From NCBI GenBank assembly GCA_013138655.1, contig WTCI01000054.1:1-6212 (forward strand): a stretch of 6,212 bases of DNA, written 5' to 3'. The position numbers and the translations under genes were made by a program. Under the pieces are notes generated by a model. That model was not told the DNA's origin, made no database searches, and was given only the letters and a program-made list of their open reading frames with translations. Shown here piece by piece: positions 1 through 6,212 of the stretch. This DNA is from Desulfuromonadaceae bacterium (GTDB lineage: Bacteria > Desulfobacterota > Desulfuromonadia > Desulfuromonadales > Geopsychrobacteraceae). Numbering within the stretch: position 1 is the first letter of the stretch; the number at the start of each line of letters is the position of its first letter.

Positions 1-65
1 ATGGCTTGCAGTTATTATCTGCACCACGACAACTCCCGCAGGGGAACAAGTAAGGAGAAAAGAAC

Positions 66-266
66 ATGGCAGAAGGTACCGTCAAGTGGTTTAACGATTC
101 CAAGGGATTTGGCTTCATCGAGCAGGACAACGGTCCTGACGTCTTTGCCCACTTCTCAGCAATCAGCGCCGAGGGTTTCAAGTCCTTGGCTGAAGGCATG
201 CGCGTCAGCTTTGACGTTGTAGAAGGCCAAAAGGGCCCTCAGGCAAGCAATATCACTAAGCTCTAA
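66..266 (+). CDS. Cold-shock domain protein (CspA family)
   Basis: This 66-residue protein is one cold-shock (OB-fold) domain and nothing else, the usual length for the CspA family. These cytoplasmic proteins bind single-stranded RNA or DNA and melt mRNA secondary structure. The RNA-binding motifs are visible: RNP1 as KGFGFI at residues 13-18 and RNP2 as VFAHF at residues 26-30 (the common form is VFVHF), with the conserved TVKWFN strand at residues 5-10. The ATG at 66 is chosen because AAGGAG (52-57) lies 8 nt upstream and because the product starts exactly at the family N-terminus. A small possible hairpin (TCCC 34-37 with GGGA 42-45) precedes the ribosome binding site. The promoter is not clearly seen and may lie outside the window. 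The gene is monocistronic, closed by the terminator at 295-323. Whether it is cold-induced or constitutive cannot be told from the sequence. Confidence 0.96.
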   Translation: MAEGTVKWFNDSKGFGFIEQDNGPDVFAHFSAISAEGFKSLAEGMRVSFDVVEGQKGPQASNITKL

Positions 267-294
267 GATCGCTTGACAGTTTGTAGCGATACCG

Positions 295-323
295 GCCCCG
301 CGGAAAACCGCGGGGCTTTTTTT
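295..323 (+). terminator. Rho-independent terminator of the cold-shock gene
   Basis: A perfect 9-bp GC-rich stem (GCCCCGCGG at 295-303 with CCGCGGGGC at 308-316) is closed by an AAAA loop and followed by seven T residues (317-323). It begins 28 nt after the stop codon of the cold-shock gene and separates that gene from the moxR operon. Confidence 0.95.
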
Positions 324-355
324 GTGTCCGGCAGGATATTAACCCCGTTTTCCAT

Positions 356-361
356 TATAAT
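356..361 (+). promoter_or_regulatory. Candidate sigma-70 -10 box for the moxR operon
   Basis: A perfect TATAAT lies between the upstream terminator and the moxR start, 30 nt before the ATG, which would give a leader of about 20-25 nt. No good TTGACA-like -35 is seen 16-18 bp upstream (the region reads AGGATAT), and there is no TG extension. The promoter is therefore inferred mainly from the -10 and its position. It may be weak or activator-dependent. Confidence 0.5.
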
Positions 362-391
362 GTTCAGTATCATCCCGCTGACGAGGAAACG

Positions 392-1333
392 ATGGATCTG
401 TACCAACGTAAGCAAATTCTTGATGTTATTGAGACTCTTTCCAGCGATTATCTGCAGGGGAAAGTAAGGGCGATTCGTTTGGCGGTCATCTGCCTGTTAT
501 CGGGTGGTCATTTGTTATTGGAGGACATTCCCGGGCTGGGTAAAACCAGTTTGGCCCTGGCCCTGTCGGGAATTCTCGATCTTGATTTCGGTCGTATCCA
601 GTGTACCAGTGACCTCTTGCCGTCCGATATTACCGGGCTATCGATTTTTGACCGACAAAAGAACCAGTTTCGTTTTGTGAAGGGGCCGATTTTCAATAAC
701 CTGGTTCTGCTTGACGAGGTCAATCGAGCGATGCCGAAAACCCAGAGTGCCCTGCTTGAAGCGATGGAGGAACGACGGGTTACGGTCGAGGGGGTGACCT
801 ATCAATTGCCGGAACCTTTTCTGGTCATTGCTACCCAGAATCCGGCCGAACAGGTTGGTACCTTTCCTCTTCCCGAATCGCAACTGGATCGTTTTTTAAT
901 CACCACGGGGATTGGTTATCCGCCACCGGACCTGGAGAAAAAAATCATTCAGCGGGGTAGCGTCCGTGAGGAATTGGAGACGATCCGCCCGCTGTTGGAG
1001 CGGGAGAAGATCCTGCAAACGTCCCGGTTTATCCGTGAAAAAATTCAACTGGGGAGCAAGGTCACCGATTATATCTATGCGTTGATCGAGAGGAGTCGTT
1101 CCCATCCGCAAGTTTTTTCCGGGATTTCTACCCGGGGAGGGTTAAGCTTGGCCGGGGCCGCTCGGGCTGAAGCTTATCTTGAGGGACGAGATTATGTGGT
1201 TCCGGAAGATGTTCAGCGGATCGCAGCTCCGGTGGTGGCTCATCGCCTGGTTCTGCGTCCTGAACATCAGACTGTACGTAAAGAAGAGGTGTTCCGATCG
1301 CTGCTCGTGGAAATTCCCGTTCCTATGGTTTGA
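392..1333 (+). CDS. MoxR-family AAA+ ATPase
   Basis: This 313-residue cytoplasmic ATPase has the compact length typical of the MoxR family. Motifs appear in order: Walker A in EDIPGLGKTS (residues 44-53, Lys51), Walker B in LVLLDEVNRA (104-113, Asp108 and Glu109), sensor 1 in VIATQNP (145-151, Asn150), the LPESQLDRF arginine-finger region (160-168), and a C-terminal lid with STRGGLSLAGAARAEA (246-261) that carries the sensor-2 arginine. MoxR proteins are regarded as chaperone-like ATPases that mature or remodel partner proteins, usually encoded next to DUF58 or von Willebrand-type proteins, as here. The ATG at 392 is supported by GAGGA (383-387) and by the family N-terminus. The gene follows a TATAAT box and overlaps the DUF58 gene by 4 nt, which suggests translational coupling. 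Its substrate cannot be read from the sequence; the DUF58 and transglutaminase proteins are the natural candidates. Confidence 0.95.
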   Translation: MDLYQRKQILDVIETLSSDYLQGKVRAIRLAVICLLSGGHLLLEDIPGLGKTSLALALSGILDLDFGRIQCTSDLLPSDITGLSIFDRQKNQFRFVKGPIFNNLVLLDEVNRAMPKTQSALLEAMEERRVTVEGVTYQLPEPFLVIATQNPAEQVGTFPLPESQLDRFLITTGIGYPPPDLEKKIIQRGSVREELETIRPLLEREKILQTSRFIREKIQLGSKVTDYIYALIERSRSHPQVFSGISTRGGLSLAGAARAEAYLEGRDYVVPEDVQRIAAPVVAHRLVLRPEHQTVRKEEVFRSLLVEIPVPMV

Positions 1334-2193
1334 AACTGACCCGGGCCGGAATCCTGTATATTGCCCTCACCCTGTTGCTTGGGTTCGCTGCTGTCAATAC
1401 CGGGAATAATCTGCTTTATCTCCTGGTGTCGGCTTTACTCGGATTCATGGCCGTTTCCGGACTGCTTGGTCAGCGGAATCTTCAGCAATTGAGTGTGTAT
1501 GTTTCCCCGCCCAGTGAAGTTTTTTCCGGGAATTCAGCAGCTTATGATGTTGAACTCAACAACCATCGGCGCTGGTTGCCTGCTTTTCTGATGAGGGTTG
1601 AAATTGGTGCCGAGGGTGTCTTGTTCCCATTGCTGGCCGCTCGGGAAAGTTCTCGTCAAGCCCTTTTGCTGACTTTTTCTGAGCGCGGTTTCCAATCCTT
1701 GCCGACCGTGCGGATAACCTCCTGTTTCCCCATCAATTTCTTTGTCCGTTCCAGAAATCTGGAAATCAAACAGCAGGTGTTGGTGTTTCCCAGACCACAG
1801 ATTGCGACTCTCGCATCCGGGGCAGGTGATCATCACCGGGTCGGGCATGATGCACTGACACAACCTGGAATCGATGGCGAATTACGGAGTATTGATAATT
1901 ATCGAGAGACGGATCCGTTGAAATCGATTCACTGGAAGCTCTCCGCCCGTCATGATGAGTTCAAGGTGAAGCGGCAGAATCGTTTTGCTGCTCCCTCGAC
2001 TTTGCTGGATCTGCAAGATTTTGACGGTCCCCTGGAAGAGCGTCTGGGAAAGTGTACATTTCTGGTTGACCAGTTGGTTCGACAGCAGCAGGCTGTTGGT
2101 TTACGACTTGATCGCCAGTTGATACCGCCAGGCCAGGGTGCTGCTCACAGACATAAACTTTTAACCGAGTTGGCGCTTTATGGTCAGCGTTGA
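1330..2193 (+). CDS. DUF58-domain membrane protein
   Basis: The 287-residue protein starts with two close membrane helices (about residues 6-24 and 27-47) around the typical NTGNNLLYLL motif. A beta-rich region follows, then the DUF58 signature GELRSIDNYRETDPLKSIHWKLSAR at residues 183-207. DUF58 proteins are membrane-anchored, distantly related to von Willebrand A domains, and partner MoxR ATPases. The metal-binding DxSxS motif is not recognisable: the corresponding stretch reads LDLQDFDG (226-233). The start is inferred to be TTG at 1330, whose TTGA overlaps the moxR TGA stop. No strong Shine-Dalgarno is seen, so translation probably depends on coupling. The next in-frame ATG (1447) would delete the first membrane helix and most of the second, so it is unlikely. 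At 287 residues it is at the short end for the family. The function is not established beyond its place in the trio. Confidence 0.9.
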   Translation: MKLTRAGILYIALTLLLGFAAVNTGNNLLYLLVSALLGFMAVSGLLGQRNLQQLSVYVSPPSEVFSGNSAAYDVELNNHRRWLPAFLMRVEIGAEGVLFPLLAARESSRQALLLTFSERGFQSLPTVRITSCFPINFFVRSRNLEIKQQVLVFPRPQIATLASGAGDHHRVGHDALTQPGIDGELRSIDNYRETDPLKSIHWKLSARHDEFKVKRQNRFAAPSTLLDLQDFDGPLEERLGKCTFLVDQLVRQQQAVGLRLDRQLIPPGQGAAHRHKLLTELALYGQR

Positions 2194-4138
2194 GCGAATT
2201 TTACAACTGCTGGTTTACCTGTCGGCAATCGTCGGTCTGTTGCCTGTTCTGGTCTTTCTCGATGGGTGGGTTCTGGCAATTCTCGTGCTGGCTTTTATTG
2301 CCGGGATCAGCGGAGAACGTCAGGGGCGGTACCTGTTGGGAGATCGACTGGCAACCGGACTGTCGATCGCATTTTTTTTATTTTTTCTTTTGCAGGTGTC
2401 CCTGTCAAACCTGGTTGAACCGCTGATTCAGATGCTTTGTCTCCTGCTGGCGGTCCGTCTGGCAACAGAAAAATCACCTCGACATGTTCTCCAGTTGTTC
2501 CTGCTCTCGACCATTGTGTTGGCCGCCTCCTCGATGATGACTCTCGATATTGCGTACCTGCTTTATCTGGTGCTCATTGTCTTGCTGCTGACCATCGGTC
2601 TGGTTTTGCTCAGCTTTTATGCGACAGAACCTCGGCTTCGTTTCAATCGACGGCAATGGATCATGCTGTTGAAAGTTACTGTGCTTTTGCCGGTTGGATC
2701 ATTGCTGCTGATGTTGCTCTTTTTTGTGATTCTGCCACGAACTCAGCTGCCGTTGTGGAATTTTCTGAACCCGAAGCCTGTGGCGAGTATCGGGATGGCC
2801 GATCAGGTTCGTCCCGGTTCATTTGCCGAATTGGCCGAAAGTGGGCAAATTGCTTTTCGTGCCGAAACCGGCCGCCTGCCTGATCATGACATTTATTGGC
2901 GGGGAATTGTTTTAAACCGACTGGAGGGACAGGTCTGGAAACGTGTGGACGGATTGGCAGAAGAAAAACTTCTTGTCGACCCGGCAGCGGAAACACGGGT
3001 GACCATTTATGCGACACCGAAGGCAGACCGCTACCTGGTCACCTTGGATACCCCCCGTTCAGTCGCCGGAATAAAACATGATTTAGCTGCAGACGGGGTG
3101 GTGACCGGGCGCTGGCGGGATGCGCAGAAAATCCGCTACCAGGTTCGCGCTCAATATGCTGCTCGCAGTCGACAACTCGGCCCGATTGACAAGTACCTGC
3201 AATTGCCCGAGAAAATTTCACAGCGGTTACAGGCAGTCGCTGAACAGCTTGTCCAAGAAGAAAATTTTCGTGAAAAAATAGCGCTGCTGGAAACTTTTTT
3301 TCGGCAGCAACAACTGAGTTATACAAACACCCGGTTGCCGCAAACAGACGATCCGGTCGATACTTTTTTGTTTGCAAGTAAACGCGGTTACTGTGAGTAC
3401 TTTGCTTCATCATTCGCTTTGTTGCTGCGGCTTGCAGGGGTTCCTGCACGGCTGGTTGGAGGTTATCTGGGTGGTGAATATAATCATTTAGGAGGTTACT
3501 ATCTGGTTGGGGAAAATGCTGCTCACGTCTGGGTCGAGGCGCTCGATGATGAGGGTCTCTGGCAGCGAATCGATCCAAGCCGCCTGGCTGTCAATGCCGG
3601 TCAGATGCTGTTTCAGCCGAATCGTCAAACTTTGAATTCTATCAAAGCATTCAATGATGCGCTGCTGCACTACTGGAGCCGTGTTGTTCTCAACTATGAT
3701 TTGCGCCAGCAGCTTGGAACGCTGCATCAAGTTGCAAGCCGGGTTCGTGACTTGCGAAAGATCGACTTCCGTTTTTTGCCATTTCTGTTTTGGTCGCTCG
3801 CGATTTTTGGCGTCTTCGCAACATTGTTTTTCTACCGGAACAAAAGTACCCGGACGGTACGACTGCTGCGGGCTTATCGTAGACAAGTTGCCAAGAGCTG
3901 TGGCCTTGAAAATCTGCCTGAGAAACTCGGGTTGTTTGAGTTGGCTCGTTTGACCAATGAGCCACTGTGTCATGAATTTGCCGTGATCTACGGGGGAGCC
4001 ATTTACCGAGACCGTGCTTTGTCTGTTGCGGAATATCGGCAGTTGCGTGCTGTTATTTCCAGATTACCTCAGCAAAGAATCGCTATTCGGGTTGCATTGT
4101 CCGATGCGCTTGAGGATAATGGCTCTGCAGGGTGCTGA
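2180..4138 (+). CDS. tgpA: TgpA-like membrane transglutaminase-family protein
   Basis: The 652-residue protein has the TgpA layout. About six hydrophobic segments between residues 8 and 187 form a DUF3488-like membrane domain. A large soluble domain, expected in the periplasm, spans roughly 190-530. One further helix lies at 532-551, followed by a cytoplasmic DUF4129-like tail to the end. The transglutaminase-like catalytic triad is intact: Cys405 in RGYCEYFASSFALLLRLAGV, His449 in AAHVWVEA and Asp465 in RIDPS. The family resembles microbial transglutaminases or papain-like enzymes. Pseudomonas TgpA, encoded in the same moxR-DUF58-tgpA order, is important for viability, but its substrate is not well defined. 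The ATG at 2180 overlaps the DUF58 reading frame by 14 nt with only a weak GAG upstream, consistent with coupling. Transfer of the symbol rests on architecture and gene order, not on a search. Confidence 0.9.
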   Translation: MVSVERILQLLVYLSAIVGLLPVLVFLDGWVLAILVLAFIAGISGERQGRYLLGDRLATGLSIAFFLFFLLQVSLSNLVEPLIQMLCLLLAVRLATEKSPRHVLQLFLLSTIVLAASSMMTLDIAYLLYLVLIVLLLTIGLVLLSFYATEPRLRFNRRQWIMLLKVTVLLPVGSLLLMLLFFVILPRTQLPLWNFLNPKPVASIGMADQVRPGSFAELAESGQIAFRAETGRLPDHDIYWRGIVLNRLEGQVWKRVDGLAEEKLLVDPAAETRVTIYATPKADRYLVTLDTPRSVAGIKHDLAADGVVTGRWRDAQKIRYQVRAQYAARSRQLGPIDKYLQLPEKISQRLQAVAEQLVQEENFREKIALLETFFRQQQLSYTNTRLPQTDDPVDTFLFASKRGYCEYFASSFALLLRLAGVPARLVGGYLGGEYNHLGGYYLVGENAAHVWVEALDDEGLWQRIDPSRLAVNAGQMLFQPNRQTLNSIKAFNDALLHYWSRVVLNYDLRQQLGTLHQVASRVRDLRKIDFRFLPFLFWSLAIFGVFATLFFYRNKSTRTVRLLRAYRRQVAKSCGLENLPEKLGLFELARLTNEPLCHEFAVIYGGAIYRDRALSVAEYRQLRAVISRLPQQRIAIRVALSDALEDNGSAGC

Positions 4139-4168
4139 TCGTTATGTTTCAATAAGGAGAATAAAATA

Positions 4169-4390
4169 ATGCCATATGTGCAGGTGAATATTACTAAGGG
4201 TGCGACCAACGAACAAAAAGCCGAGTTGGTTGAGGGAATTACCGATCTTCTGGTGAAGATCCTAAATAAGAACCCGACATCAACCCAAGTCATTATCAAC
4301 GAATTTGAAACAGACAGTTGGGGGATTGCCGGCCGTTCCGTGAAAAAGTTACGTGCTGAAGGTAAAACTGCGGCTATTTCGAAAGAATAA
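4169..4390 (+). CDS. Small tautomerase-superfamily protein (4-oxalocrotonate tautomerase fold)
   Basis: The 73-residue product starts Met-Pro, and removal of the Met would expose the catalytic amino-terminal proline that defines this superfamily. The start is fixed by that proline and by AAGGAG (4154-4159) placed 9 nt upstream. Residues after Met align without gaps to classical 4-oxalocrotonate tautomerase: the EQK turn, a long helix, the strand QVIINEF and the WGIAG turn. With Pro as residue 1, the two arginines that bind substrate in the classical enzyme are replaced (Arg11 by Ala, Arg39 by Gln), and Phe50 is Trp. Such proteins form small oligomers with the proline in the active site. A true 4-oxalocrotonate activity is therefore unlikely, and the substrate is unknown. 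No aromatic-degradation genes are nearby. It lies 30 nt after tgpA with no terminator between and could be co-transcribed, though its own strong ribosome binding site allows independent translation. Confidence 0.88.
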   Translation: MPYVQVNITKGATNEQKAELVEGITDLLVKILNKNPTSTQVIINEFETDSWGIAGRSVKKLRAEGKTAAISKE

Positions 4391-4441
4391 GTGTTGGTTG
4401 CTTTGCTGATGGATTTACAGTGATAGAAAGGTTTGTTGGTA

Positions 4442-4663
4442 ATGTCAAATCCAGGAGAGTTTTTGCAGGCCTGCGCTGATGGTAAAATCTGGCTGTTTTG
4501 CTCCAAATGTAACAAAGAAAAAAATATCAATGATGTCGAACATATCGACTGTATTGGCAATGAAAATTACTGGGGTCATGAACCCTGGTGGCACGATACG
4601 CGGGTTTTTAACTGCAAGGAATGCGGAACCCGGCAGGAATCACAAATAGAATACGTGCCCTGA
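4442..4663 (+). CDS. Small zinc-ribbon-like protein of unknown function
   Basis: I do not recognise the family of this 73-residue protein. Two CxxC knuckles (Cys20-Cys23 in FCSKC and Cys58-Cys61 in NCKECG) lie 34 residues apart, the pattern of a four-cysteine zinc ribbon. An extra Cys37 and a tryptophan- and histidine-rich loop (YWGHEPWWHDTRVF, residues 43-56) lie between them. There is no signal peptide or membrane segment, so it is probably cytoplasmic. The ATG at 4442 is preferred because AAAGG (4427-4431) lies 10 nt upstream; in-frame TTG codons at 4433 and 4436 sit too close to that site. It follows the tautomerase gene by 51 nt without a visible terminator. The regular cysteine spacing and the ribosome binding site make it a likely real gene. 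A nucleic-acid or protein-binding role would be a guess. Confidence 0.72.
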   Translation: MSNPGEFLQACADGKIWLFCSKCNKEKNINDVEHIDCIGNENYWGHEPWWHDTRVFNCKECGTRQESQIEYVP

Positions 4664-4730
4664 GGCTCAACGTGTTCGAATATGCAAGGGGCGGATGGCC
4701 GATCCCATTTTCTGTTGCTAGTCAACCTTT

Positions 4731-4738
4731 GAATTCTT
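4731..4738. repeat. Left copy of the 8-bp target-site duplication
   Basis: GAATTCTT abuts the left inverted repeat and is identical to 4876-4883. The first six bases, GAATTC, are a palindrome, so the two copies can also pair with each other. This makes the inverted repeat look longer than it is. Confidence 0.8.
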
Positions 4739-4875
4739 GTAACTATTCAGCAAGATGTGCTGGTGCCGCCCATTCCAAGGGCCGCATGAACCCATCCCTG
4801 GGGCTTGACTGTCGCCATCCGGGCGACAGACACCCTTTCCATGGGCAGCATCAGCACATCTTGCTGAATAGTTAC
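4739..4875. mobile_element. MITE-like element, 137 bp, IS66-type ends
   Basis: This non-coding element has terminal inverted repeats of 35 bp (4739-4773 and 4841-4875), identical at 33 of 35 positions and perfect over the outer 24. The left end reads GTAACTATTCAG and the right end is its complement, CTGAATAGTTAC. The repeat limits coincide exactly with an 8-bp direct repeat, GAATTCTT, on each side, as expected of a target-site duplication. The 67-bp core has no reading frame of note but holds an 8-bp hairpin (4809-4829) and a further short pairing, AAGGG 4777-4781 with CCCTT 4833-4837. No transposase is encoded, so movement would need one supplied elsewhere. From family knowledge, IS66 elements have ends starting GTAA and make 8-bp duplications, so an IS66-derived MITE is inferred. 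It sits between two convergent genes, where insertion does little harm. Confidence 0.82.
4809..4829. other. Internal hairpin of the MITE-like element
   Basis: CTGTCGCC (4809-4816) is perfectly complementary to GGCGACAG (4822-4829) around a 5-nt loop, ATCCG. It lies in the core of the element. When folded as a single strand, the element would show a long basal stem topped by this second hairpin. Confidence 0.6.
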
Positions 4876-4883
4876 GAATTCTT
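4876..4883. repeat. Right copy of the 8-bp target-site duplication
   Basis: GAATTCTT follows the right inverted repeat directly and matches 4731-4738. The match stops on both sides at the eighth base, as a duplication made by transposition would. Confidence 0.8.
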
Positions 4884-4905
4884 TTTAGCGGCCCGCAACA
4901 GAGTC

Positions 4906-6196
<1,291 letters not shown>

Positions 6197-6212
6197 GATT
6201 TCTCGCTACGGC

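Larger units (their letters stand above)
4739..4886 (+). terminator. Possible terminator formed by the MITE hairpin and a T run
   Basis: Read on the plus strand, the long inverted repeat is followed, after GAATTC, by five T residues (4882-4886). No better terminator is seen after the zinc-ribbon gene; GGAT/ATCC at 4693-4705 before ATTTT is very weak. The hairpin could therefore end plus-strand transcripts. The loop is long and the T run lies 6 nt beyond the 35-bp stem, although the palindromic GAATTC copies could extend the pairing up to it. Efficiency is uncertain. On the minus strand no T run follows the hairpin. Confidence 0.3.

Noticed and set aside
1..222. Open frame of 73 codons from the first base
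   Set aside because: It is a shadow frame over the cold-shock gene, with serine/threonine-rich low-complexity content and no ribosome binding site.
3039..3578. Minus-strand open frame of 179 codons within tgpA
   Set aside because: It lies wholly opposite the transglutaminase domain, whose catalytic residues are intact on the plus strand. The antisense product is proline-, histidine- and arginine-rich without motifs.
4690..4711. Hairpin GGAT/ATCC followed by ATTTT as a terminator of the zinc-ribbon gene
   Set aside because: The stem is only 4 bp and the T run is short, so stability would be poor.
4739..4875. Integron attC site, suggested by GTTAC/GTAAC ends and an imperfect palindrome
   Set aside because: The arms are nearly perfect over 35 bp, without the short paired R and L boxes and extrahelical bases of attC. 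The abutting 8-bp direct repeat fits transposition, and there is no integrase or cassette array.

Overview
The window reads as chromosomal DNA of a Gram-negative bacterium. The best guess is a deltaproteobacterium of the Desulfuromonas/Geobacter group, based on the style of the cold-shock protein, the transglutaminase operon and Tgt. This is judged by eye, not by a search. All genes look intact, and most of the content is ordinary housekeeping or conserved accessory material.

Layout. A single-domain cold-shock protein (66-266, +) ends in a textbook Rho-independent terminator (295-323). A perfect TATAAT box (356-361) follows. It probably starts a tightly packed operon: a MoxR-family AAA+ ATPase (392-1333), a DUF58 membrane protein (1330-2193, TTG start overlapping the moxR stop) and a TgpA-like membrane transglutaminase with a DUF4129-like tail (2180-4138). 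Two small genes follow on the same strand: a 4-oxalocrotonate-tautomerase-fold protein (4169-4390) and an unrecognised 73-residue zinc-ribbon-like protein (4442-4663). The tRNA-guanine transglycosylase gene tgt (4906-6027) faces them on the minus strand. Its upstream flank, 6028-6212, holds no coding sequence that I can support.

How the genes work together. MoxR, DUF58 and a transglutaminase-like membrane protein form a recurrent bacterial gene trio. The ATPase is thought to act as a chaperone or remodeller for the membrane partners, and the transglutaminase domain lies in the periplasm. The role of the trio is envelope-related but not well defined. Tgt makes queuosine-modified tRNA and is unrelated to the trio.

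The most interesting non-coding object lies between the convergent zinc-ribbon and tgt genes. It is a 137-bp element (4739-4875) with 35-bp terminal inverted repeats, 24 bp of them perfect, beginning GTAAC and ending GTTAC. It is flanked exactly by an 8-bp direct repeat, GAATTCTT. This is the full signature of a miniature inverted-repeat transposable element (MITE), and the end sequence and duplication length point to the IS66 family. A second, weaker structured element (6075-6196), with an 11-bp imperfect terminal inverted repeat and two internal hairpins, lies upstream of tgt. I see no rRNA, tRNA, CRISPR array or full insertion sequence.
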